DNA of 64,000 nucleotides. Source: Colwellia marinimaniae. GTDB taxonomy: Bacteria; Pseudomonadota; Gammaproteobacteria; Enterobacterales; Alteromonadaceae. The stretch's first letter is position 1. Each line of letters opens with the position of its first letter. The position numbers and the translations under genes are program-made. The DNA is taken from the NCBI RefSeq assembly GCF_002207865.1, contig NZ_BDQM01000007.1:84480-148479 (forward strand), given 5' to 3'. The notes beneath the pieces are model-generated. The model ran no database searches and was not told where the DNA came from. It saw nothing but the letters and a program-made list of their open reading frames with translations. Below are positions 8,975 through 17,353 of this stretch, piece by piece.

Positions 8975-11227
8975 TTAGAACTGGTAACCTATCGTGAGTG
9001 AAACTGTTGATGGGTCACCATAATAAGCGATTAAGGTAGTATCACCACCAAAACCTGGTAACCAGTTACCATCATCATCTTGCCCACCAGTAAAGTCATA
9101 GGCACCAACCATATACTCTTCATCGGTAATGTTTTTCCAATGCAGTGCTGCTGTCCAATCACCGTCATTGCTGTACCAATTTATGCCAAGGTTTAGTAAG
9201 CCATAAGCTTCTTGAGTCAATCGATTATCAATTTCCACCAAGGCATAATCTCCGCGGTAGTAATAATTACTATTTACCACGAAAGAGCCGACAGAACTTT
9301 CAATATTGTAAGAAACACCAAAATTAGCTGTCATATCAGGTGTATTGGCTACGGTATAAATATCAGAGATATCATCATAACCTTCACCATTCCAGCTCAA
9401 TACTTCAGTAAATTCACTATCAATGTAACCAAAGGCCAAATTAAAATTTAGTGATTCTGTCGCTGCATAATGCATTTCAAGCTCTAAACCTATCGCTTCA
9501 GATTGACCAATGTTACCTAAGCGTGAATCTAAGATGGTAGGATCATCATTTGGCGCGACACTTTTATACTGACGATCTTTATGCTCTAAGGCAAAAATAG
9601 TTGCATTAACGCGTAACTGATCAAACCATTCACTTTTAATACCCAACTCAACTGAATCTACTATTTCAGGGTTAACCGCTGGTTCATTAGTAGATGCACG
9701 CGGATTAAAAGTACCTGATTTGAAACCTTGTGAATAACTGACAAATACCATCATATCGTCATCAATTTGATATTCAGCTCCCACTTTAGGGGTAAAGCGT
9801 GACCATGTTTTATTACCATTTAATACTTCAGTCTGTGCTAAATTACCGCGGGTATAACCGGGTATCCATCCTGATATTGGATATTCTATCGAGCCATAAA
9901 TATCTTTAGTCACATTGGCACTTTTCTCTTCTTCAGTAAAACGAGCGCCTAAGGTAAAGGATAATTTTTCGGTTACATTATAAGAGCCTTGTCCATATAC
10001 AGCATAACTTTCACTGTTATTACAGCCACTTTGATCAATAGTCATCGATTGAAATATAATGGCGTCGTAATGACCACAAGACTCGGAATCAAAATAATAT
10101 AAACCAGAAACAAATGTTAAATTCTCACCATCGTAATTTAGCTGAAATTCTTGTGAAAACTGCTCATCATCATAGACTGCAGGTACATCAAAAATTTGTA
10201 ATGGCGTATTATCAAAATCAATATTGGTTGGTGAATAATTTTTTCGCGCTGCCGTTACTGATTTTACTGACCAAAAATCATTAATAAAATATTCAGCCGT
10301 TAAGCTCCAACCTTCATTTTCAACTAAATTTTCTGTTGGTAAACTTGTGTATGAATCATAAACGCTATCAGGTACCGGCGCATCCGTTAACATACTAGGT
10401 AATAAACGGTAACCACCTTTTGCATTCGATTCATCTTTAGTATTGTCGTAGTTAAAACGGAAGAACCAATCATCAGTCGGGGTAAACTCCACCGTAACAC
10501 GGCCAGCAAAAACATCTTTATTATAATTTTCAGTATCTTGATTAGCTAATGATGTTTCAAGAAATTCACCATAACCATCACGTGATAAACTGGCTAAAGC
10601 AAAACCAAGATAAAGTTTGTTCTCAATAACAGGGATTTTACCGGCCACTTTATAATCTTGACGGCCGTAGTTACCAAAGGTTGCCGTTAAGTCAAACTCC
10701 CTATCACCTGACATTTTTTTGGTAACGTATTTAATAGCGCCACCTATGGTGTTTTTACCGTACAAGCTACCTTGTGGGCCACGTAATACTTCAATACGCT
10801 CAACATCAATAATATCTAGCACTGCGCCTTGTGGACGGGCAATATAAACATCGTCAACATAAATACCAACACCGGGCTCATAACCCCAAAGAGGATCCTC
10901 TTGACCGACACCACGAATAAATGCAGTTAATGTCGAGTTAGTGCCACGGCTACTTTGTAAGGTAGTATTTGGCGAGAATTGCTGAACTTCAGTCATAACA
11001 CTAATGCCATTTTGCGCAAGCTGCTCAGCACCAATTGAGGTTACTGCCACCGGTACATTTTGCAGAGTTTCCGCCGTTTTACGTGCGGTAACTTCGATAC
11101 GTTCGAGACCAGAGTTATTTTCAGCGCTTGATGACTCATTCGCCTCGGCTGCAAGGGTAATGTTTGAGGTTAACGCGCTGGCAATGGCTAAAGCGAGGTA
11201 ACTTAATTTCTTGTTATAGCGTTTCAT
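8975..11227 (-). CDS. TonB-dependent outer-membrane receptor
   Basis: 750 residues. Signal peptide MKRYNKKLSYLALAIASALT with cleavage near TLAAEA, then the plug domain: IEVTARKTAETLQNVPVAVT, a middle RGVGQEDPLWG, then VGIYVDDVYIARPQGAVLDI and VERIEVLRGPQGSLYGKNTI, all classic for the family. The remainder is a beta barrel ending in the expected aromatic residue (TIGYQF). It would import a ligand across the outer membrane using TonB energy. The plug sequence belongs to the broad FecA/CirA-like type, common for plant or polymer breakdown products as well as siderophores; I see no Fur box upstream. The gene beyond encodes a secreted esterase, and both have a similar palindrome upstream, so the receptor may take up a product of that esterase. 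Ligand unknown. Confidence 0.93.
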   Translation of the reverse strand: MKRYNKKLSYLALAIASALTSNITLAAEANESSSAENNSGLERIEVTARKTAETLQNVPVAVTSIGAEQLAQNGISVMTEVQQFSPNTTLQSSRGTNSTLTAFIRGVGQEDPLWGYEPGVGIYVDDVYIARPQGAVLDIIDVERIEVLRGPQGSLYGKNTIGGAIKYVTKKMSGDREFDLTATFGNYGRQDYKVAGKIPVIENKLYLGFALASLSRDGYGEFLETSLANQDTENYNKDVFAGRVTVEFTPTDDWFFRFNYDNTKDESNAKGGYRLLPSMLTDAPVPDSVYDSYTSLPTENLVENEGWSLTAEYFINDFWSVKSVTAARKNYSPTNIDFDNTPLQIFDVPAVYDDEQFSQEFQLNYDGENLTFVSGLYYFDSESCGHYDAIIFQSMTIDQSGCNNSESYAVYGQGSYNVTEKLSFTLGARFTEEEKSANVTKDIYGSIEYPISGWIPGYTRGNLAQTEVLNGNKTWSRFTPKVGAEYQIDDDMMVFVSYSQGFKSGTFNPRASTNEPAVNPEIVDSVELGIKSEWFDQLRVNATIFALEHKDRQYKSVAPNDDPTILDSRLGNIGQSEAIGLELEMHYAATESLNFNLAFGYIDSEFTEVLSWNGEGYDDISDIYTVANTPDMTANFGVSYNIESSVGSFVVNSNYYYRGDYALVEIDNRLTQEAYGLLNLGINWYSNDGDWTAALHWKNITDEEYMVGAYDFTGGQDDDGNWLPGFGGDTTLIAYYGDPSTVSLTIGYQF

Positions 11228-11329
11228 ATTAGTGCCTTATTATAATTATATTGAATCAGTTGTTTTTATATTGTTGTGATGTTTTTTACTGATATTAAAA
11301 CTCTATAACAAAATTAGACAAAGTTAATT

Positions 11330-11344
11330 TGTACTATAGTACCA
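11330..11344. promoter_or_regulatory. Palindrome upstream of the TonB receptor, shared with the esterase promoter
   Basis: GTACTATAGTAC is a perfect 12-bp palindrome in the context TGTACTATAGTACCA, 104 bases upstream of the receptor start. Nearly the same motif, GGTACTTTAGTGCC, occurs at 12400-12413 upstream of the neighbouring esterase. A common regulator is inferred; I cannot match the motif to a known one. Confidence 0.45.
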
Positions 11345-11367
11345 TAGAGCTTAGTTATTGAATATTA

Positions 11368-12336
11368 TTAAGTTTTATCTATTAATTGCCAAAATTCGAT
11401 GATGTTACTGGCACTATCGAGTGAAGATTCAAACAAAAAAGGCGCACTCGCATCTCTATTTTTAAGTGATGAATTGACTGTTAAACCATGCCCAAGATCA
11501 TTAATTTCAACTAACTTCACTTGCGGCCGTTCTTCCTCATCTTGCCAAAGCGTTACTTTATAATCTACTGATGAAGTTTTACTTGCTGCCAGCAAGTTTT
11601 CTGACAGCTTTGACCACTGCAAAGCCAAGCGATGGGAGTTCTTCGGGTTAACGACTTTGTCGTTACTGCCAGTGATAACAATAAGCCTAGGCCATTTTTT
11701 AATGGCTGCATTACCCTGCTTTGCTATACTAACTAGCTCTATTGCAGACTGAGATGGACCATTTCGCATACAGGAAATCGCTTTAGCGAGATCATTAGCG
11801 CAAGGGTAAGGTAGGCCGGCAATAACGGCGCCAGCCGAAAATAGTTTAGGATAGTGGGTTAACAGCGCACTGGTCATAGCGCCGCCTGCAGAAAGGCCGG
11901 CAATATAAACCTGTTCTATGTTTTCTTGCGCTTTTACTGTGTTGATCATGTTTTTAATCGACAGCACTTCCCCTTGATCTTTAGTGATATCTTGCTCTGA
12001 GAACCAATTAAAACAAGACTTTACATTGTTTTTTTTACTTTGCTGTGGTAGCAACAAGGTAAAGTTATGTTGCCTAGCAAGTGCGACAAAGCCACTTTGC
12101 TTAGCTAGAGTTTCGCCCTTTTGCACGCAGCCGTGTAAAAGTACCACCAGGGATTTAGCCTGTTTTGATGGCGATAAGTAACTTGCCGTTAGATTACCGG
12201 GGTTATCACCAAAATGTGTTAACGGCTGAAAGTTATCTCGCGGTGGCGAGTCTTCAAGCGGCTGAGCTGTGGCTAGAGCAGCCGTGCTAATAAAGAGCAG
12301 AGCAATCGAAGATATTTTCCTAATCAAGGGCAACAT
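11368..12336 (-). CDS. Secreted PHA-depolymerase-like esterase (extracellular catalytic domain type 1)
   Basis: 322 residues with a signal peptide (hydrophobic core ISSIALLFISTAALATA). The domain shows VVLLHGC near residues 64-70, SCFNWF near 107-112, and the lipase box GLSAGG with nucleophile S149, followed by a Cys-containing IAGLPYPCAND. This combination is typical of the LpqC/short-chain-length polyhydroxyalkanoate depolymerase and feruloyl-esterase group. The GHGLTVN near the C-terminus supplies the likely catalytic His. No polymer-binding domain is present, so it may act on soluble esters in the periplasm rather than on granules. It sits 140 bases upstream of the TonB receptor in the same orientation, and both have similar palindromes upstream. 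Substrate unproven; a xylan or phenolic ester is an alternative to polyhydroxybutyrate. Confidence 0.83.
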   Translation of the reverse strand: MLPLIRKISSIALLFISTAALATAQPLEDSPPRDNFQPLTHFGDNPGNLTASYLSPSKQAKSLVVLLHGCVQKGETLAKQSGFVALARQHNFTLLLPQQSKKNNVKSCFNWFSEQDITKDQGEVLSIKNMINTVKAQENIEQVYIAGLSAGGAMTSALLTHYPKLFSAGAVIAGLPYPCANDLAKAISCMRNGPSQSAIELVSIAKQGNAAIKKWPRLIVITGSNDKVVNPKNSHRLALQWSKLSENLLAASKTSSVDYKVTLWQDEEERPQVKLVEINDLGHGLTVNSSLKNRDASAPFLFESSLDSASNIIEFWQLIDKT

Positions 12337-12399
12337 AACAGTTAACTTATATGGCGGTATTATGTTGCCATCATGGCGTATTGCCTTATTGCTAAATAT

Positions 12400-12413
12400 G
12401 GTACTTTAGTGCC
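12400..12413. promoter_or_regulatory. Imperfect palindrome upstream of the esterase, similar to the TonB-receptor motif
   Basis: GGTACTTTAGTGCC lies 64 bases upstream of the esterase ATG and matches the motif at 11330-11344 except for single changes. The pairing of the two sites is seen; a shared regulator is inferred. Confidence 0.42.
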
Positions 12414-12599
12414 AACACCTTGGATTGTAGTAAAAAATAAAAGTTAAAAGTGCTATAGGTATTTAGAATTCACCCTGAATATTGGTAGATGAGAAAAGAA
12501 ATAAGCCACAAAGCAGACATGATATAGCAAGCAAAAATCATCTCAAAAAGGCTGCTTTGTTTACAATCAAAGAAAGAATTGCCGCTATTTAACCAGAGA

Positions 12600-13607
12600 C
12601 TAGTTATTCTGCTCTAAATATCTTTGTGTCACTATTGTTAATCGCTGTTTTTCGCTTTTCGAGATAAAGCTCGCTGCGATGGCATTAAAAGTAAATTGAG
12701 CAATTTCAGTTTTATTCATCGGCAATGCTTGATTTACCGCCAAAAAGTTATCCGTCATATAACCACCAAAATAGGCTGGATCGTCAGAATTAATCGTTAC
12801 ACAAACGCCCTTGCGCAACAGCGCAACTATATTGTGTTGTTCCATACGCTCAAATACTTTTAGCTTAATATTAGAGAGTGGACAAACGGTAAGTGGAATG
12901 CGCTCACTAACCAACTGCTGCACTAGCTCTTCATCGTCAGTGCAGCGAACACCATGGTCAATGCGAGTAATATGTAATAAGCGCAATGCCTCATGGATAT
13001 TACTTGCCGGACCTTCCTCTCCCGCATGGGCGACCGTTAAAAAACCTTGCTTAATGGCTTGTTTAAATACTTGCTCAAATTTAGCTGCTGGGTGACCCAA
13101 CTCAGTTGAATCCAAGCCGACAGCTATAATTTTATCTTGATGATCTTGTGCCTGTGCTAAGGTTTTAAATGCTGACTCTTCATCCAAATGCCGTAAGAAA
13201 CACATAATTAATTTGCTGCTAATACCTAGCTCAGTAGTGCCTTTTATCAGTGCTCGATGAATACCGTTAACCACAGTGTCAAAACAAATACCACGCTGCG
13301 TATGTGCTTGTGGATCAAAGAATATTTCAGTATGGACAACATTATCTGCTTGGCAGCGCAGTAAGTAGGCCCAGGTTAGCTCAAAAAAATCTTGCTCCTT
13401 GATAAGTACATCGGCTCCTTGGAAGTAAATGTCTAAAAAGGATTGTAGGTTGTGAAAATTATAGGCATCTCTCACCTCAGCAATTGAATTGAACGGAATA
13501 TCAATATTATTACGTTTGGCAAGCGCAAGCATAAGTTCAGGCTCAAGGGTGCCTTCAATATGAAGATGGAGTTCAACCTTAGGTAAGTACTGGATAAATT
13601 CTTTCAT
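12600..13607 (-). CDS. Adenine deaminase of the adenosine-deaminase family
   Basis: 335 residues, close to the family's usual length. Zinc-site motifs are all present: VELHLHIEGTLEPELM near the N-terminus, VAHAGEEGP in the middle (about 193-201), RIDHGVR, and NSDDPAYFGGYMTDNF. The extended HLHIEGTLEPELM and HAGEEGP versions resemble bacterial adenine deaminases such as Pseudomonas PA0148 more than true adenosine deaminases, so I call adenine to hypoxanthine plus ammonia as the reaction. Cytoplasmic purine salvage. It is a stand-alone gene with a GGGA sequence about 10 bases before the ATG. Many pipelines would label it adenosine deaminase; distinguishing the two needs a family tree. Confidence 0.88.
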   Translation of the reverse strand: MKEFIQYLPKVELHLHIEGTLEPELMLALAKRNNIDIPFNSIAEVRDAYNFHNLQSFLDIYFQGADVLIKEQDFFELTWAYLLRCQADNVVHTEIFFDPQAHTQRGICFDTVVNGIHRALIKGTTELGISSKLIMCFLRHLDEESAFKTLAQAQDHQDKIIAVGLDSTELGHPAAKFEQVFKQAIKQGFLTVAHAGEEGPASNIHEALRLLHITRIDHGVRCTDDEELVQQLVSERIPLTVCPLSNIKLKVFERMEQHNIVALLRKGVCVTINSDDPAYFGGYMTDNFLAVNQALPMNKTEIAQFTFNAIAASFISKSEKQRLTIVTQRYLEQNN

Positions 13608-13983
13608 GACTTAGTTCCCAATAATTTAAAAAGTTCATTCAGTACTTTTTTGAATAAAAATCATTCAGACAAAGAGTAAAGCACTAAAGCTCGACACTCT
13701 TCGTAATCAGGACTTATTGCTTCCTGGTAGAGACCCCCAATCCATATCATTGGCGTTATACGAAGGGCAGCTAGTTATTACCTCTAACATAATGACTAGC
13801 GTGATTCGATACTGCCTCATTTTTTTATCCAAGTCTTTAGTAGGCTCGTGACTAGATAACTTGCATATGGTGAGTTAAGCACGGCTATTCCGTATTAAAA
13901 CTTTATTTGTGCAACAAAAAAATGCTAGCAACAATATTTTTATCTTCCTATACATATTATAAGCACAAAAATATAGACACAAA
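13608..13983. other. Gene-free stretch between adenine deaminase and the ssb terminator
   Basis: About 375 bases between the start of the deaminase gene and the terminator that ends ssb. It must carry the deaminase promoter. I see no convincing open reading frame, RNA gene or repeat shared with the rest of the window. Confidence 0.5.
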
Positions 13984-14019
13984 AAAGCCTCTATTAACTT
14001 AACATTAAATAGAGGCTTT
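13984..14019 (-). terminator. Rho-independent terminator for ssb
   Basis: A perfect 12-bp stem AAAGCCTCTATT / AATAGAGGCTTT with a 12-base loop. Read on the minus strand it is followed by six T, 86 bases past the ssb stop codon. Confidence 0.88.
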
Positions 14020-14104
14020 ATATTTTACTTATAGTATTAATTAATAAGGATAAATTATGATGTATTTACCATACTAACTTAACAAAAATATTTTGTATCA
14101 GCAA

Positions 14105-14788
14105 TTAGAACGGAATATCGTCATCAAAATCAATTGATGGTTCTTGTGGATTCACTTTCGGAGCTTGCTGCTGCTCTTGTTTAGCAAAGCCACCTTGTTG
14201 AGCAGGCGATTTTTGTTGCTGACCTTGGTTAGAGAAGCCACCTTGCTGTGCTGGTGCTTGTTGTTGTTGCCCTTGATTAGCGAAGCCACCTTGTTGTGCT
14301 GGTGCTTGTTGCTGCTGGCCTTGATTAGCGAAACCACCTTGTTGTGCTGGTGCTTGCTGCTCTTGATTAGAGAAACCATCTTGTTGTGGTGCTTGTTGCT
14401 GCTGCCCTTGATTAGAGAAACCACCGCTCTGCCCTTGAGACGATTTACCATCTAACATTTGCATTACCCCGTTAAAGCCTTGTAGGACGATTTCAGTGGT
14501 ATATTGCTCTTGACCTTGTTGATTGGTCCATTTACGTGTTTGTAATGAACCTTCAAGGTATACTTTTGAACCTTTTTTAAGGTACTCACCGGCAATTTCA
14601 GCTAGTTTGCCAAAAATAACAACACGATGCCATTCAGTTTTTTCTTTCTGCTCACCAGTTTGTTTATCTTTCCATGAGTCTGACGTTGCTACAGTAATAT
14701 TTGCTACTGCGCTGCCATTTGGCATAAAACGGACCTCAGGATCTTTACCTAAGTTACCTACTATGATTACTTTATTTACACCCGCCAT
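14105..14788 (-). CDS. ssb: Single-stranded DNA-binding protein SSB with expanded repeat linker
   Basis: 227 residues, longer than the 178 of E. coli SSB. Residues 1 to about 112 are the OB-fold ([20 protein letters not shown], then [20 protein letters not shown]), which binds single-stranded DNA as a tetramer. The tail ends in DDDIPF, the acidic tip that recruits RecO, PriA, exonuclease I and other partners. Between them, residues about 122-210 are a tandem glutamine/glycine-rich repeat of roughly 16 residues (core [16 protein letters not shown]). In E. coli ssb is divergent from uvrA; here uvrA lies about 11 kb away. No convincing LexA box was seen upstream. Confidence 0.96.
   Translation of the reverse strand: MAGVNKVIIVGNLGKDPEVRFMPNGSAVANITVATSDSWKDKQTGEQKEKTEWHRVVIFGKLAEIAGEYLKKGSKVYLEGSLQTRKWTNQQGQEQYTTEIVLQGFNGVMQMLDGKSSQGQSGGFSNQGQQQQAPQQDGFSNQEQQAPAQQGGFANQGQQQQAPAQQGGFANQGQQQQAPAQQGGFSNQGQQQKSPAQQGGFAKQEQQQAPKVNPQEPSIDFDDDIPF
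14159..14425 (-). repeat. In-frame tandem repeats coding the SSB linker
   Basis: Six copies of a unit of about 45-48 bases, each coding GGF(A/S)[15 protein letters not shown] residues. The anchoring phenylalanines fall at residues 124, 139, 153, 169, 185 and 201. Copies in the middle are nearly identical in DNA, the outer ones have drifted, as expected for expansion by slippage or unequal recombination. Confidence 0.85.
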
Positions 14789-15097
14789 GAAAATATCCTA
14801 TTGATTGAGCTATTAAGACAGTCGCTGTTTCTTTACCTATTTAAATAGAAAGAAAGTTTGTCTTTGAGATTTAGTTTAAGGGGAGTAATTCTATAGTGAG
14901 CGGCGATCAAATTCGAGTGCTTTTTGTTAAAAAGCACATTTATTTAATTTAAATTCGCTATAGAAATATTCAAGACTATTGCTTAGCAGCAGTCACCTAT
15001 AATAACAACGATGATTTTCAACACTAATTAATTGTTATCGCAAAGAATTAATAGCAAAGCATGCAAGATTGCCCCTAACAAGCTAAAAAATTTTCGC
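14789..15097. other. Gene-free stretch with a 9-bp hairpin
   Basis: This holds the ssb promoter region. A perfect inverted repeat GTGCTTTTT / AAAAAGCAC with a 3-base loop lies at 14917-14937; it could end transcription coming from the thioesterase gene on the minus strand, though the T-run is inside the stem rather than after it. Nothing else recognised. Confidence 0.45.
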
Positions 15098-15502
15098 TCA
15101 AGCGGCCTTATTTTCAATGAGGTGTTCGGCCAGTTGTGCTCGAATGTCATCGGTGATTTTTTTCGAACGTTGCGCTTTATAATCATAATTTATCATAGTA
15201 GCAGTACCCGAGACGCATTTTTCACCGTGTTGCCATAGCTCTTGATAAACATCAAATGAGGCACCACCAATGCGGCTAATGTAAGTTTTTATCTCAATTT
15301 CTTGACCATAAAATAACTGACCATGATAAGACACTTCAATTTTAGCAATGATAAGTTGCCATTTTTTTGGATCCAAATCGGGGGTAAAAAACTTAAAAAT
15401 AGCCGCTCGTGCGCCTTCAAACCAAACGGGTGGTTTAGTATTATTTATATGGCCTAAAGCATCGGTATCACTAAAGTGTGGCATCATTTTTTCACTGAAC
15501 AT
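15098..15502 (-). CDS. Hotdog-fold acyl-CoA thioesterase (4HBT family)
   Basis: 134 residues, the usual size. The N-terminal motif FSDTDALGHINNTKPPVWFE contains the D-x-x-G-H-x-N signature of YbgC/FadM-type 4-hydroxybenzoyl-CoA thioesterases, with the Asp as catalytic residue. The rest (VSYHGQLFYGQEIEIKTYI and GGASFDVYQELW) follows the hotdog strand order. Hydrolyses acyl-CoA to free acid and CoA in the cytoplasm; chain-length preference unknown. It is divergent from the amidohydrolase gene, with the 14-bp inverted repeat at 15559-15597 between them. Confidence 0.87.
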   Translation of the reverse strand: MFSEKMMPHFSDTDALGHINNTKPPVWFEGARAAIFKFFTPDLDPKKWQLIIAKIEVSYHGQLFYGQEIEIKTYISRIGGASFDVYQELWQHGEKCVSGTATMINYDYKAQRSKKITDDIRAQLAEHLIENKAA

Positions 15503-15558
15503 ACTTAACCTTTTATCATTTTTAGCTTAGCTGCAAGTCATTTACCTACAGCTATATT

Positions 15559-15602
15559 ACTTTATCTTATAAGATACTATATTTTATAAGATAAAGTATC
15601 TT
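15559..15602. promoter_or_regulatory. Nested inverted repeats in a divergent promoter region
   Basis: ACTTTATCTTATAA (15559-15572) and its exact complement TTATAAGATAAAGT (15584-15597) form 14-bp arms around an 11-base spacer. A second pair, AAGATACT (15571-15578) and AGTATCTT (15595-15602), overlaps it. The site lies between the thioesterase and the amidohydrolase starts, 41 bases before the latter. This is what a dimeric repressor's operator looks like, though a hairpin in the leader RNA is possible. No known regulator motif matched. Confidence 0.5.
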
Positions 15603-15642
15603 AACTATCATTAGCAATTTCATCAATATTAGAGATAAATAC

Positions 15643-17259
15643 ATGAATAAGTCGTTAGCCTTACTTAGCTATTTTTGTGCTTACCTAGCGTTTACATTAA
15701 TAGTAAATATAACCACTGCTACGCCAGTCTTAGCATCTGCTGATGCCAAGGCCCCTGAACGAACCACAGGTAAAGGTCCTTATAAACGACTTATTCTTCG
15801 GGGCGGCATTATTATTAATGGCGAAGGTGCACCCGCGCGTGGCCCCATGGATATTGTCATTGAAAATGATCGCATTGTAAAAATAGTCAATGTTGGCAAC
15901 CCAGGTATGCCCATTGCGCCAACACGTCGCCCCATAGCTCGTCCAGGTGATATAGAACTTAATATTGAGGGTCAATATGTACTGCCTGGTTTTATTGACA
16001 TGCATGGCCATATTGGTGGTAGTGCCGATAATATTCCGGCTGAGTATGTCTTTAAGTTATGGCTAGCTCACGGTATTACCACAGTACGAGAGCCAGGCAG
16101 TTTTAATGGTATTGAGTGGGTTATGGATCATGTCAAGCGCAGTGAAGAAAACACTATAGCTGCGCCACGTATTATGCCCTACTTTGGCTTTGGCTTAGGT
16201 TTAGATGAAACGATAACGACAGTAAAACAAGCGCAGCAATGGGTTAAGTCTATTGCTAAAAAAGGCGCTAAAGGAATTAAGTTCTTTGGCGCAACACCCG
16301 AGATAATGACAGCAGCACTTAGCGAAGCGAAAAAACAGGGTTTAGCCAGCATGATGCATCATGCGCAACTTGACGTCACCAATATGAATGTACTTGATTC
16401 AGCCCGCTTAGGCTTGACATCAATGGAGCATTGGTACGGTCTTCCGGAAGCATTATTTGAACATCAGCAAATTCAAAATTACTCGCCAGATTACAATTAT
16501 AATAATGAACAACATAGGTTTGCTGAGGCTGGTCGGTTATGGCAACAGGCAGCAAAAAAAAATAGCGAAAAATGGTTAAGCGTGCGTGATGAATTACTCA
16601 GTTTAGATTTCACCTTAAACCCCACCTTTACCATTTATGAAGCCAATCGCGATTTAATGCGGGATATGAATGCCGACTGGCATAAAGAATATACTCTGCC
16701 AACCTTATGGGAATTTTTCCAACCTAACCGTAATGCTCATGGCTCGTATTGGTTTGATTGGACCACTGATGATGAAATAGCGTGGAAGAAAAATTACCAA
16801 CTATGGATGAGTTTTGTTAACGATTATAAAAACCATGGTGGTCGAGTAACCGTAGGCTCAGACTCAGGCTATATCTTTAAAATTTATGGTTTTAGTTATA
16901 TTCGAGAATTAGAGCTACTTAGAGAAGCCGGTTTTAATGCCTTAGAAGTTATTCAAGCTGCCACTATCAATGGCGCAGAAGCACTTGGTATGGCGGATGA
17001 AATTGGCTCTATCCGTGTTGGTAAAAAAGCAGATTTGGTGATAGTAGCCGAAAACCCATTGCGTAATTTTAAAGTGCTTTATGGCACCGGACATTTTCGT
17101 CTAGATGAAAATAATAAGCCAATCCGCGCGGGTGGTATAAATTACACCATAAAAGACGGTATTGTTTATGATGCCAAGTTACTATTAGAGCAAGTAAGAG
17201 CAATGGTTAACGACGCTAAAATCAAGAAAATTGATAGTATTAAACGAGCAAAACACTAA
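15643..17259 (+). CDS. Secreted amidohydrolase-superfamily enzyme
   Basis: 538 residues. The N-terminus (MNKSLALLSYFCAYLAFTLI, then a TPVLASADA-like cleavage region) is a signal peptide, so the enzyme is periplasmic. The metal-site motifs of the amidohydrolase superfamily are visible in order: GFIDMHGHIGG (HxH), a possible bridging lysine in KGAKGIKFFG, MHHAQLD, SMEHWYG, and VTVGSDSGY supplying the terminal Asp. The C-terminal IRVGKKADLVIVAENPLRNF is the typical end of imidazolonepropionase-like and prolidase-like members. The substrate is not deducible. Downstream, in the same direction after 94 bases, is an Omp85-like outer-membrane protein, with a 20-bp inverted repeat in the gap. Confidence 0.87.
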   Translation: MNKSLALLSYFCAYLAFTLIVNITTATPVLASADAKAPERTTGKGPYKRLILRGGIIINGEGAPARGPMDIVIENDRIVKIVNVGNPGMPIAPTRRPIARPGDIELNIEGQYVLPGFIDMHGHIGGSADNIPAEYVFKLWLAHGITTVREPGSFNGIEWVMDHVKRSEENTIAAPRIMPYFGFGLGLDETITTVKQAQQWVKSIAKKGAKGIKFFGATPEIMTAALSEAKKQGLASMMHHAQLDVTNMNVLDSARLGLTSMEHWYGLPEALFEHQQIQNYSPDYNYNNEQHRFAEAGRLWQQAAKKNSEKWLSVRDELLSLDFTLNPTFTIYEANRDLMRDMNADWHKEYTLPTLWEFFQPNRNAHGSYWFDWTTDDEIAWKKNYQLWMSFVNDYKNHGGRVTVGSDSGYIFKIYGFSYIRELELLREAGFNALEVIQAATINGAEALGMADEIGSIRVGKKADLVIVAENPLRNFKVLYGTGHFRLDENNKPIRAGGINYTIKDGIVYDAKLLLEQVRAMVNDAKIKKIDSIKRAKH

Positions 17260-17279
17260 ATAAAAACGGTTAATTGACT

Positions 17280-17343
17280 AGTTAAGGCTATAGTTAAATA
17301 AGTAATAGTTTTAAATATCACTCATTTAACTCTAGCCTTAACT
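17280..17343 (+). promoter_or_regulatory. Long inverted repeat abutting the ribosome-binding site of the Omp85-like gene
   Basis: Arms of 20 bases (17280-17299 and 17324-17343) match at 19 of 20 positions, with a 24-base loop. Key bases: AGTTAAGGCTA at the left outer end and TAGCCTTAACT at the right. The right arm ends just before the CAGG of the ribosome-binding site and 10 bases before the ATG at 17354. There is no T-run, so it is unlikely to be a simple terminator. A leader hairpin, processing site or operator is inferred. Confidence 0.55.
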
Positions 17344-17353
17344 CAGGTACGCG

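Noticed and set aside
11228..11367. Fur box upstream of the TonB receptor
   Set aside because: No GATAAT-type repeats; iron control is not supported by the sequence.
14144..14455. Leu-rich open frame on the other strand of the ssb repeats
   Set aside because: It is the complement of a glutamine-rich repeat; composition and lack of a start signal show it is an artefact.
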